Source: Oscillospiraceae bacterium
GTDB lineage: Bacteria > Bacillota > Clostridia > Oscillospirales > Ruminococcaceae
DNA length: 64,000 nt
Direction of reading: 5' to 3'
Assembly: GCA_902798695.1 (NCBI GenBank)
Contig: CADBXK010000001.1
Span: forward strand, 1 to 64,000
The notes under the pieces are model-generated. The model was not told where the DNA came from. It did no database searches and saw only the letters and a list, made by a program, of their open reading frames with translations. A program made the translations under genes and the position numbers. Positions 8,017-16,825 of this stretch are shown here, piece by piece (positions within the stretch are counted from its first letter, which is position 1; the number at the start of each line of letters is the position of its first letter).

Positions 8017-8047
8017 TTTGTTTTTATTAAAATGATGAGGTGTGTTT

Positions 8048-9394
8048 ATGAATTTTATTAACGAAATTTGTGATAAAGTGGCTTCATTTATGTGGGGACC
8101 ATTTACGTTAATTTTAATTATAGGAATAGGAATTTATTTAACTTTTGCTAACGGCTTTTTTCAAATACTTAATTGTAAAGATATTTTTAGAAATACAATA
8201 GGTAGTTTAACAAGAAAAAAGGAAAAGGATTCCAAAGGAATATCTCCATTTCAAGCTGTTTCAACAGCGTTAGCAGGAAGTTTGGGAACTGGTAATATTG
8301 TTGGAGTTGCTACTGCTATTTCAGCTGGTGGACCGGGGGCTATATTTTGGATGTGGGTTAGTGCTTTTTTTGGCATGATGCTTAAATATTCTGAGGTACT
8401 TTTAGCTGTTAAATATAGAAATTCAGATGAAAATGGATTTTATGGTGGACCTATGTATGTTATGGAAAAAGGGCTGAAATGTAAATCTTTAGGCAAGATT
8501 TTTTCAATATTGTGTGTATTGGCTTCTTTTGGAATGGGAAGTACAGTACAAGCTAATTCAGCTGCTGTTGCTTTAAATAGTGGATTTGGTTTTTCAAAAG
8601 TAATTACTTCTATTGTTATGACCATTTTGTTTACGATAATAATAATTGGTGGAATTAAACGTGTTGGTAGTACTGCTGAAAAAATAGTACCATTTATGTC
8701 AATTATATATATTTTTGTTTCTTTGTTTGTTTTATTTAAAAATGCATCAGAGATACCATCAGCATTTAAAACTATTATAGAATGTGCATTTGATTTTAGA
8801 GCAACTGTTTCTGGTGGTTTAGGTTATGCTATGATTATTGCGATGAGATATGGTGTTGCTAGAAGTGTTTTTGCCAATGAAGCAGGTTTGGGTTCTTCAC
8901 CTATGGCTCATGCTGCATCAAATGCTGAATCTCCTGTTAAACAAGGACAATGGGGAATATTTGAAGTCTTTTTTAATACCATTGTTATGTGTACAATGAC
9001 AGCGTTGGTTATTATGGTTACAGGAGCATTAAACACTTCTAATGATGGAGGAATAATGACGCTAACAGCATTTTCTTCACAAATTGGAACAATTGCTAAC
9101 TTTATAATAGCTTTTTGTACAGCTTTGTTTGCGTTTACTACTACTATGAGTTGGGCTTATTATGGCGAGCAATCTATAAGGTATGCTTTGGGAGAAAAAT
9201 TAATTTTGCCATATCGTATTGTATATATTGCTTCCATTGGTGTAGGTGGTGTTTGTGCAATGTCGCTGGTTTGGAGATTATCCGATATATTTAATGTTAT
9301 GATGGCGATACCCAACCTGATAACATTGGTATTGTTGAGTCCGCAAGTTATCAAAATGACTAAGGAATATAGAAAAGCTAAAAAGAAGCATTAG
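8048..9394 (+). CDS. Alanine/glycine:cation symporter (AGCS family)
   Basis: 448-residue polytopic membrane protein with about ten hydrophobic segments. Family signatures include FQAVSTALAGSLGTGNIVGVA near the N-terminal third, GGPGAIFWMW, and ARSVFANEAGLGSSPMAHAA in the C-terminal half. Members import alanine or glycine with Na+ or H+. ATG 8048 is chosen over GTG 8042 because GAGG lies 7 nt before the ATG and almost touches the GTG. It is monocistronic, between a terminator at 7985-8016 and one at 9439-9470. Confidence 0.93.
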   Translation: MNFINEICDKVASFMWGPFTLILIIGIGIYLTFANGFFQILNCKDIFRNTIGSLTRKKEKDSKGISPFQAVSTALAGSLGTGNIVGVATAISAGGPGAIFWMWVSAFFGMMLKYSEVLLAVKYRNSDENGFYGGPMYVMEKGLKCKSLGKIFSILCVLASFGMGSTVQANSAAVALNSGFGFSKVITSIVMTILFTIIIIGGIKRVGSTAEKIVPFMSIIYIFVSLFVLFKNASEIPSAFKTIIECAFDFRATVSGGLGYAMIIAMRYGVARSVFANEAGLGSSPMAHAASNAESPVKQGQWGIFEVFFNTIVMCTMTALVIMVTGALNTSNDGGIMTLTAFSSQIGTIANFIIAFCTALFAFTTTMSWAYYGEQSIRYALGEKLILPYRIVYIASIGVGGVCAMSLVWRLSDIFNVMMAIPNLITLVLLSPQVIKMTKEYRKAKKKH

Positions 9395-9438
9395 AATGAA
9401 AAATATTCATTATTTGAATTTAACGTTATAAAATTATG

Positions 9439-9470
9439 TAAAGCAGGGAAAATGTTTTCCCTGCTTTTTA
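9439..9470. terminator. Bidirectional terminator
   Basis: Perfect hairpin AAAGCAGGGAAAA-TG-TTTTCCCTGCTTT with T-runs on both sides. It serves the symporter (+) and the Cys-rich peptide gene (-), which converge here. Confidence 0.88.
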
Positions 9471-9476
9471 TTTAGA

Positions 9477-9599
9477 TTAATCGCAGCAGCCGCATCCGTT
9501 ATTAAATCCAGATCCGCCACAACAGCAACAGATTAAAATAAGGATTATTATCAAGCAACAACAATTGTTGCCGCCGAATGGTCCGTTATTACAACACAT
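9477..9599 (-). CDS. 40-residue Cys/Gly-rich membrane miniprotein
   Basis: Starting at the ATG that follows TAAAGGAGGAAAC, the product has 40 residues, 12 of them Cys. Cys clusters (CC, CCC, CCCC, CGCC) flank one strongly hydrophobic run LIIILILI (about 16-23), with Gly/Asn-rich ends. The frame extends upstream to 9668, but the optimal ribosome binding site fixes this later start. It recalls tiny Gly-rich membrane peptides of spore formers such as YjcZ, but I cannot assign it to that family. Metal binding, palmitoyl-like modification or coat cross-linking are only guesses. Confidence 0.65.
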   Translation of the reverse strand: MCCNNGPFGGNNCCCLIIILILICCCCGGSGFNNGCGCCD

Positions 9600-9751
9600 T
9601 GTATAGTTTCCTCCTTTAGTTAAGTTATATTGCATATTATGTCTGAATATCAATTTTTGTGATAGCAAAAATTTTTCAAGCTATTGATATAATTCGTCCT
9701 AATTTTTCATAGTAAATGATATATAATTGAATTGCTTGAAGGAGGGAGATA

Positions 9752-12085
9752 ATGTATAAGTTTTCAGGTTTTACCGATCTTGCATGTGAAGCATTAAGTT
9801 TGGCTTTATTTGAAGCTGAAAAACTAGGGTATGGTTGTGTGGGAACAGAACATTTATTGTATGGTTTAGCAGCTGTTCCAGATAGTGTATCGGCCTATAT
9901 TTTAAATAAAAATTGCGTAACTGCCAATCAAATTGAAAATAAGCTTATATCGGTTGTAGGTAGATGTTTGCCTGAAAAGTTGACTACAAAAGATTTTACG
10001 CCACGCGTAAAAAATATCATGAAAAAAGCACTTGAAGAGGCTAATGATATGAATGTTGAATTGGCAGGAACAGAACATCTATTAATTAGTTTTTTGAAAG
10101 AAAAAGAAAGCTATGGAATGTTAATTTTACAAGAAATAAGTGGATTATCTATAGAAATATATAATCAATGTTTATCTTATGATTTTAATATTTACAGACA
10201 GTTTGGAAAAAAGAGAAAAACAAATAATAGGGTTAGTGTATTGGAAAAGTATGGGAGAGACTTAACTTTATTAGCTAGAAAAGAAAAATTAGATCCTTTA
10301 ATTGGAAGAAGTAGTGAAATTGAGAGAATAATTCAAGTTTTAACCAGAAGAAAGAAAAACAATCCTTGTTTAGTTGGAGAACCAGGTGTTGGTAAAACAG
10401 CTGTTGTTGAGGGTTTAGCCTTAAAAATTGTTGATGGAAATGTACCTAATAGCTTGAAAAATAAAAAAGTTATATCTTTAGACTTTTCATCAATTTTATC
10501 AGGAGCTAAGTATAGAGGAGATTTTGAAGAAAGAATAAAATTGATTTTAGACGAAGTTGAGAAAAATAAAAATATTATTTTATTTTTAGATGAAATTCAC
10601 AACATAGTAGGTGCAGGATCGGCAGAGGGGACAATGGATGCTGCCAATATATTGAAACCTAAAATGGCTAGAGGAGATATTCAATTAATTGGAGCAACGA
10701 CATTGGAAGAATATTCAAGAAAAATAGAGAAAGATTCCGCGTTGGAAAGAAGATTTCAACCCGTTTTAGTTGAAGAACCTAGTGAAGAAGAAACGAAAAA
10801 TATTTTATTTGGTCTAAGAGAAAAATACGAAAATTTTCATAAATTAAAAATATCTGATGATGCTGTTATAACGGCAATAAAATTATCTAAAAGATATATT
10901 AATGACAGATTTTTGCCAGATAAGGCAATAGATGTTATAGATGAAGCGGCATCCAGAAAAAAATATTATTGTGAGAACATTGAAATAATGGATGATTTTA
11001 CTGATAAAACAATAACTTGCAAACCTAATGAATATGGTATGGAAATGGAAAATGGTATTTTAACATGTAATGATGTTGCTGATGTTGTTTCTTATTGCAC
11101 GGGCATACCTGTTTCGCAAATTACAAAAAACGAAAGAGATAGACTAATGTTTTTAGAATTAGAATTAAAAAACTATATATTTGGACAAGAAAGGGCAATA
11201 AAAGTATTAGTGCAAGCTATAAAAAGAAATAGAACTGGAATTAGTTGTGAAAACAGGCCAATTGGTAATTTTATGTTTGTTGGATCCACAGGAGTTGGAA
11301 AAACCGCTTTATGTAAAGCTCTTGCCATATCAATATTTGGAAATGAAAAAAATCTTATAAAATTAGATATGTCTGAATATATGGAACCGCATTCTATATC
11401 TAAAATTATAGGTGCACCTCCAGGATATGTTGGTTTCGATACAGCAGTTAGTTTGACGGATCAAATAAGAAGAAAGCCATATTCTGTTGTGGTTTTTGAT
11501 GAAATAGAAAAAGCACATAAGGATGTATATAACATATTGCTTCAGATTATGGATGAGGGGATCTTAACGGACTCTCATGCAAGAAAGATTAATTTTAAAA
11601 ATTGCATCATAATTTTAACCTCTAATGTAGCAGCTGATGTATTGGAAGATAAGAAACAAATTGGATTTTGTGTAGAAAATTTTGATAATGTTCAATGTAA
11701 AAAAATTTTAGAAAATGAATTGAAAAAAACGTTTAGACCTGAATTTTTAGGAAGATTAGATGAAATAGTTTTATTTGATAAATTGTCATATGACACATTA
11801 AAACTTATAGCTTTAAAATATTTAACACTCATTTCAGATAGAATGAAAAATTTGGGATACGAATTAACTTATGATGAATCTGTGGTGCAATATATATTAA
11901 GTTTTAATATGAAAAAAGATAATGGAGCGAGAATTATAAAAAATATAGTTGCTAAAAAGATTGAAAGTGTTATTTCGGATAAAATTTTAAGTGGAGAAAT
12001 TATTAAGGGAGACAATATTATTTTGACAGCTCCAAATAATGAATTAGAAGTATTAAGTAAAATTATTTTTAACAATAAAGTGTAA
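9752..12085 (+). CDS. clpC: ClpC-type AAA+ unfoldase, Clp protease ATPase subunit
   Basis: 777-residue Hsp100 protein. It has an N-terminal double Clp-N repeat (about 5-140), AAA-1 with Walker A GEPGVGKT (about 209-216) and AAA-2 with Walker A GSTGVGKT (about 511-518). An IGF tripeptide, the ClpP-docking loop, lies in DKKQIGFCVENF. It should unfold substrates for ClpP. The linker between AAA domains is short and lacks an obvious long coiled-coil M-domain or UVR motif, and no ctsR, mcsA or mcsB is adjacent, unlike the classical clpC operon. ATG follows GAAGGAGGGAG. Confidence 0.88.
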   Translation: MYKFSGFTDLACEALSLALFEAEKLGYGCVGTEHLLYGLAAVPDSVSAYILNKNCVTANQIENKLISVVGRCLPEKLTTKDFTPRVKNIMKKALEEANDMNVELAGTEHLLISFLKEKESYGMLILQEISGLSIEIYNQCLSYDFNIYRQFGKKRKTNNRVSVLEKYGRDLTLLARKEKLDPLIGRSSEIERIIQVLTRRKKNNPCLVGEPGVGKTAVVEGLALKIVDGNVPNSLKNKKVISLDFSSILSGAKYRGDFEERIKLILDEVEKNKNIILFLDEIHNIVGAGSAEGTMDAANILKPKMARGDIQLIGATTLEEYSRKIEKDSALERRFQPVLVEEPSEEETKNILFGLREKYENFHKLKISDDAVITAIKLSKRYINDRFLPDKAIDVIDEAASRKKYYCENIEIMDDFTDKTITCKPNEYGMEMENGILTCNDVADVVSYCTGIPVSQITKNERDRLMFLELELKNYIFGQERAIKVLVQAIKRNRTGISCENRPIGNFMFVGSTGVGKTALCKALAISIFGNEKNLIKLDMSEYMEPHSISKIIGAPPGYVGFDTAVSLTDQIRRKPYSVVVFDEIEKAHKDVYNILLQIMDEGILTDSHARKINFKNCIIILTSNVAADVLEDKKQIGFCVENFDNVQCKKILENELKKTFRPEFLGRLDEIVLFDKLSYDTLKLIALKYLTLISDRMKNLGYELTYDESVVQYILSFNMKKDNGARIIKNIVAKKIESVISDKILSGEIIKGDNIILTAPNNELEVLSKIIFNNKV

Positions 12086-13306
12086 TTAGATAAAAACAAT
12101 TTTATTTTCTGGAGTTATTATTGCGATTTTATGTTCAGTTACACAAATTTTTTCAGCTACTTCATCAGATATTTTGGTAATTTCAGATGTAATCATATTA
12201 ATTGAGTATAGTTTTCCATTGTCATTTTCATTACTGAAGTATATTGTATTGTTATAGATATTTATAGCACTTAAACAAATATCGTATAATGGATCTTCTT
12301 CGTCTATGGAATATAATTGATTATCTGAAATGTAATATATTTGAGAATCGGTTACTGCAAAATGTTGTACATTTTCTTTAATTAAAACATTATTATTTCC
12401 ATCTAAGTCAATAGAATAAAGATTATTAGATTCTATAAAATATATGGTTTGGTTGTATAGTGCACATTTTTCTATATCACCGGCATATATTTCTATTCTT
12501 GGTTTATTTGAGTCGTCTATGAAGTTTTTATAAATTCCGTTTTCATCACAAGATATAGTGTAATTATAACTTGAGTTTAAACAGTTTTGATTAATGGTAG
12601 ATTCTTTATATTGATTTGTTTGTATATCATATATAATAATTTTGTTGTTAGGGTTTAAGAATATTGCGTATAATTTTCCCTTTAAAACATTAATTTCTTT
12701 GCAAGGAATGTCTAAAATTAGTTCAGTTGTTCCGGTTAAAATGTTAGTTCTATAAACATAATTGGAATCATTATAGTCTATGTAGTAAAACCAATTGTCC
12801 TCTTCTGCTAAAAAGTTACCATTCAAAACATTGGACACGGAATTGCCATAAATATTATTTTGATATATTGAATTATCTAGTTCATCAAAATTTGTATTTT
12901 GATTTTCAAAAATAGTATTTGTTTTTGGCTTAGCTACTTTGAGATAATGATTTAATTTATGTTTGTTTTTTAGCTTTTTATATTTCAATTTTTCATGTTT
13001 TGGTTTTTTATTGTTTTTGCTACTGTTATGAGAATTATCTTTTACAGATTTTTCCTTATCACTTGTGCTTTGTGAATCTGGGTTGTCATATTTTACAAAT
13101 ACATTTTTATTAGGTTTTTGAATTAATGTTGGAGTGACACAAATTCCAATTAAAACACATGCTACGCACATTAAAAATTTGTTTAAATTTTTAAAATTAC
13201 CACGATTTATTTTTGGACCATTGCCATTTGATATTTTTTCAAGATTGATTATAACGTTATTGTTTGAATTTTTACTTTTTAATTCAATTTTTGATTTGTT
13301 ATTCAT
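12086..13306 (-). CDS. DUF5050-like membrane-anchored beta-propeller protein
   Basis: 406 residues: a short cytosolic N-terminus, one transmembrane helix (about 45-62), a Lys/Asn/Ser-rich low-complexity linker (about 70-130), and an outward domain of repeating blades. Blade-like motifs include DNWFYYIDYNDSNYVYR, IYYISDNQLYSID and IYFSNENDNGKLYSI, the pattern of DUF5050 propellers. Function is unknown; members are envelope proteins of Clostridia. Its stop codon directly abuts that of clpC, so the two genes converge with no space for a terminator. Confidence 0.6.
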   Translation of the reverse strand: MNNKSKIELKSKNSNNNVIINLEKISNGNGPKINRGNFKNLNKFLMCVACVLIGICVTPTLIQKPNKNVFVKYDNPDSQSTSDKEKSVKDNSHNSSKNNKKPKHEKLKYKKLKNKHKLNHYLKVAKPKTNTIFENQNTNFDELDNSIYQNNIYGNSVSNVLNGNFLAEEDNWFYYIDYNDSNYVYRTNILTGTTELILDIPCKEINVLKGKLYAIFLNPNNKIIIYDIQTNQYKESTINQNCLNSSYNYTISCDENGIYKNFIDDSNKPRIEIYAGDIEKCALYNQTIYFIESNNLYSIDLDGNNNVLIKENVQHFAVTDSQIYYISDNQLYSIDEEDPLYDICLSAINIYNNTIYFSNENDNGKLYSINMITSEITKISDEVAEKICVTEHKIAIITPENKIVFI

Positions 13307-13525
13307 GATTATACTATCCTATTTGATTATAGATGGTTTGGTTTTTATTGACATACAAATTTTTAATACTAATTTAGTTTCGTGTTTTATGTAATAACGA
13401 GAATGATTTTATCACTTTTAATTGAATATTGTCAAATTATATAATTTAGTATAATGACAAAATTTGTATTATTTTTTAATCTTTAATATTTTTTGTGGAT
13501 AATAATATAGATTTTATATCATTAA

Positions 13526-13554
13526 ACATATTAAATTTAAAATAAGCATAGATT
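13526..13554 (+). promoter_or_regulatory. Sigma-E-type promoter of sipL
   Basis: -35-like ACATATT and -10-like CATAGATT with a 14-nt spacer, about 48 nt before the sipL ATG. It has the same layout as the spoIIIA and spoIVA candidates. The rest of 13307-13525 is AT-rich with no gene seen. Confidence 0.65.
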
Positions 13555-13602
13555 ATATATAAGGCAATAATAATTGTTTTATAATTATAAAGGAGTGAAA
13601 AT

Positions 13603-15108
13603 ATGGAATCAAATCTGTCCCATGAAACAATAAAAATTAATCAAGAAATTTATAATGGTACTTTAGAGCAACCTGTAGAATTAGAATATCAATTACCAGA
13701 TTATTATCCAGGAATATTCAAAATGTTACAATTTAGACTGGAACCACATATTTGTTCATGTAGAACATCTGGAGATCAAATTATAATTGATGGGGACGCC
13801 ATTATGAAATTGATGTATGTTGATGAAGAAAATGGGTTTATTAGAACTATAAATCAGAACATACCGTTTTCTAAAACTATGAAACTAAAAAATGAATCAG
13901 AAGAAACGGCAATATTTTATAGTATAAAGACAAATTATGCTAATTGTAGAATAGTTAGTCCTAGAAAAATAGATGTTAAAGGTTCATTGACAATTTCATT
14001 AAAAATTCAGGTTCAAACTGATGAAATGATCTTAAGTAATGCTAGTAGAGAAGGCATTGAATTAAATCGAAATTCTGTTTCAATAATTTCAGATCAAATT
14101 TGGATAACTCGCCAATTTGGAATATCAGAGCAAGTTGAATTAGATCCGCCTGCTCAAGAAATATTGGATGTTAGAATCAATGCTGTTGCTAATGAATGCA
14201 AAATTATATCTAATAAAGCAATCACTAAGGGTGAGGCATACATATCAGTTTTATATTGTTCGGAAAATAGTAATGTTCCCATTGTAAAAAATGTTACAAC
14301 AGAAATAAGTCAAATAATTGATATGCCACGAATTGATGAAGATTTTGTTTGTGATGTTAGATATGATGTAACATCAATCGACAGCAATATTAATGAAAAT
14401 GGAAGCATATTAGATTTAGAGGCAGATGTAACTGTTAATGGTTGTGCAATGCTTTCAAAAAATATTGATTTAGTTACAGATGCATATTCAACAGAGTGTG
14501 AAATAAAAACAACAACAAAGGAAATTAATTCATCTAGCGTAAAATCACTTGTAAATGATACATTAGTTTTAAATGAAACTATAGAAAAAGTAAGATTTAG
14601 TGATATATATGATATGTGTGTTAATATTTTTGATTTATCACCAAAGCAGGAAAGCGATGGATTTTCTTTTACTGCTAAATTAAATATTATAGCGTTGGTT
14701 AATAGCGATGATGATATTGCTGAAGTTTATGAAAAAACTATACCTATTGAATTTAAGTTAAAAAAAGATATAAAAAATGAAAATGCAACTGTAGATGTTG
14801 ATTTAACAATAATGAATATTAGTTATCAGATTGTAAATGGAAATTTGGAAATAAAAATATATGCTCATATTGGTGGTTTTATTTTTTGTAATGAAAAATT
14901 TGCAACTGTTTCAGATTTGATTTTAGACGATACTAAACCTAAAGAAAAATCTAATTCTGCTTTAATGTTATATTATCCTGAACATGGTGATAGTGTTTGG
15001 AATATAGCAAAGAAATTTTGCACATCTACAAAGGCTATAATGGAAGCAAATGATTTAGAAGATGATATGGTTATAAATAAAGTTATGCTTATAATTCCGA
15101 TTGTATAA
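13603..15108 (+). CDS. sipL: SpoIVA-interacting spore morphogenesis protein SipL (DUF3794, LysM)
   Basis: 501 residues with repeated SPOCS/DUF3794 domains (one near 30-130, another near 170-260, a third region to about 440) and a C-terminal LysM domain (about 455-499: YPEHGDSVWNIAKKFCTSTKAIMEAND). In Clostridioides difficile SipL binds SpoIVA through LysM and is needed for coat assembly on the forespore. Here spoIVA is the next gene, 112 nt downstream, which supports the pairing. It starts at ATG after TAAAGGAGTG. Confidence 0.88.
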   Translation: MESNLSHETIKINQEIYNGTLEQPVELEYQLPDYYPGIFKMLQFRLEPHICSCRTSGDQIIIDGDAIMKLMYVDEENGFIRTINQNIPFSKTMKLKNESEETAIFYSIKTNYANCRIVSPRKIDVKGSLTISLKIQVQTDEMILSNASREGIELNRNSVSIISDQIWITRQFGISEQVELDPPAQEILDVRINAVANECKIISNKAITKGEAYISVLYCSENSNVPIVKNVTTEISQIIDMPRIDEDFVCDVRYDVTSIDSNINENGSILDLEADVTVNGCAMLSKNIDLVTDAYSTECEIKTTTKEINSSSVKSLVNDTLVLNETIEKVRFSDIYDMCVNIFDLSPKQESDGFSFTAKLNIIALVNSDDDIAEVYEKTIPIEFKLKKDIKNENATVDVDLTIMNISYQIVNGNLEIKIYAHIGGFIFCNEKFATVSDLILDDTKPKEKSNSALMLYYPEHGDSVWNIAKKFCTSTKAIMEANDLEDDMVINKVMLIIPIV

Positions 15109-15128
15109 TGATAAATAAATTAAATATT

Positions 15129-15157
15129 GCATATCACGGACATCTACTGCATAAATT
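15129..15157 (+). promoter_or_regulatory. Sigma-E-type promoter of spoIVA
   Basis: -35-like GCATATC and -10-like CATAAATT separated by 14 nt. This is the best match of the three sigma-E candidates in the window. It lies 63 nt before the spoIVA ATG, giving spoIVA its own promoter besides any read-through from sipL. Confidence 0.72.
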
Positions 15158-15220
15158 TTAATAAAATAGAAAAATAAAAAATGTTGCATATTTTTAGCTG
15201 CATTAATGAGGAGGAAAAAC

Positions 15221-16696
15221 ATGGAACAAAGCATTTACCGTGATATTGCTATGCGAACAGGTGGGGATATATATATTGGAATAGTAGGGCCTGTGCGTAC
15301 TGGTAAATCTACGTTCATTAAAAAATTTATGGAAAAAATGGTCATACCAAATATACAAAGTGAGTATCGTAGAGAAAGAGCAAAAGATGAATTGCCGCAG
15401 TCTGCAGCAGGAAAGACCATAATGACAACAGAACCCAAATTTATTCCAGAAGAAGCTGCTGAACTGGAAATCGGGGACAATGTAAAATTACGAGTTAGAT
15501 TAATAGATTGTGTAGGATATATTGTTCCTAGTTCGTTAGGATATATTGAAAATGAAGCACCTCGCATGGTTAGAACACCATGGTTTGATGATGAAATTCC
15601 GTTTAATATGGCTGCAGAGGTTGGAACACAAAAAGTCATTAATGAGCATTCAACAATAGGATTAGTTATAACTAGTGATGGATCAATAAGCGATATACCT
15701 AGAGAAGAGTATGAGGAAGCTGAAAGTAGAGTTATTAAAGAATTAAAGGATATTCAAAAACCATTTGTTGTTTTATTAAATTGTCAAAATCCAGAATCTC
15801 AATCTGCTCGTGAAGCGGTTAATTCAATAAAAGAATCGTATGGGGTGGATGTTATTGCGTTGAATTGTTTAGATATCGAAGAAGGAGATATTGGCTGTAT
15901 ATTAGAAAAAATACTTTATAGATTTCCTATTCGTCAAATAGAAATTGATATGCCTAAATGGGTTACTTTGTTGGATTCTACGCATTGGTTAAAAAGTGAT
16001 ATATATGATCATATAAAAACAATTTTTAATAAAGAAATTTTTGTGAACGAGGTTCCTGATTTAATTAATAAAATAGAAAGCTCTGAAAATATACTGAAGA
16101 CGATTTTTGAAGGAGTTGATTTAGGAACAGGAATTGCAAAAATTATTATAAAATTAGAAGAAAATTTATTTTACAAAATTTTGGGAGAAACAACAGGGAT
16201 TGAAATTGATGGAGAAGCGGGCTTAATGCCGTGTATGATAGAATTGGCCGAAATAAAGAAAAAATATGAGAGAGTAGCGAGTGCGTTAGAGGAAGTTGAA
16301 GCAACTGGATATGGAATAGTTATGCCTACTATGGAAGAATTAAAGCTGGAGGAGCCTCAAATTGTTAAGCAAGGTGGCAGATATGGGGTAAGATTAAAAG
16401 CAGAAGCACCATCTATACATATGATGAAAGCGGGCATAACAACTGAGGTTAGTCCAATTGTTGGGTCTGAAAAGCAATCGGAGGAACTTGTAATGTACCT
16501 TCTAAATGATTTTGAAGAAAATCCTCAAAAAATTTGGGAGTCTAATATATTTGGAAAGTCGCTTCATGAATTAGTTAATGAAGGTTTACACAATAAGCTT
16601 TATAGGATGCCTTCTGATGCAAGAATAAAGCTACAAGAAACTGTTGAAAAAATTATTAATGAGGGATGTAATGGTTTGATTTGTATAATAATATAA
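15221..16696 (+). CDS. spoIVA: Stage IV sporulation protein A, coat basement-layer ATPase
   Basis: 491 residues, the usual SpoIVA length (492 in Bacillus). It begins MEQSIYRDIAMRTGGDIYIG and carries Walker A GPVRTGKST (about 23-31), a TRAFAC-like fold, a central helical region and a conserved C-terminal localisation region. It hydrolyses ATP to polymerise on the outer forespore membrane and forms the base of the spore coat. ATG 15221 follows GAGGAGG; an upstream ATG would add five residues before this site. It sits next to its partner sipL. Confidence 0.97.
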   Translation: MEQSIYRDIAMRTGGDIYIGIVGPVRTGKSTFIKKFMEKMVIPNIQSEYRRERAKDELPQSAAGKTIMTTEPKFIPEEAAELEIGDNVKLRVRLIDCVGYIVPSSLGYIENEAPRMVRTPWFDDEIPFNMAAEVGTQKVINEHSTIGLVITSDGSISDIPREEYEEAESRVIKELKDIQKPFVVLLNCQNPESQSAREAVNSIKESYGVDVIALNCLDIEEGDIGCILEKILYRFPIRQIEIDMPKWVTLLDSTHWLKSDIYDHIKTIFNKEIFVNEVPDLINKIESSENILKTIFEGVDLGTGIAKIIIKLEENLFYKILGETTGIEIDGEAGLMPCMIELAEIKKKYERVASALEEVEATGYGIVMPTMEELKLEEPQIVKQGGRYGVRLKAEAPSIHMMKAGITTEVSPIVGSEKQSEELVMYLLNDFEENPQKIWESNIFGKSLHELVNEGLHNKLYRMPSDARIKLQETVEKIINEGCNGLICIII

Positions 16697-16700
16697 AATA

Positions 16701-16743
16701 AAAAACTATCTTCAACGTGTTTTTAGTGGAGATAGTTTTTGTT
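16701..16743 (+). terminator. Terminator after spoIVA
   Basis: An 11-bp stem AAAAACTATCT/AGATAGTTTTT with an 18-nt loop, then GTTGTTT. Confidence 0.8.
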
Positions 16744-16745
16744 GT

Positions 16746-16774
16746 TTGACAATATTCTTCAAAAGATGTATCAT
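16746..16774 (+). promoter_or_regulatory. Sigma-A promoter of pyrE
   Basis: TTGACA, a 17-nt spacer and TATCAT, 52 nt upstream of the pyrE start. No PyrR attenuator fits in the short leader. Confidence 0.7.
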
Positions 16775-16825
16775 TTAGTTGATTAGTTTTTATATTTATA
16801 AAATTTAAAATAGGTGGTATTAAAT

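Noticed and set aside
7857-8047. Glycine riboswitch before the symporter
   Set aside because: The tandem aptamer core motifs are absent; only a simple terminator is visible.
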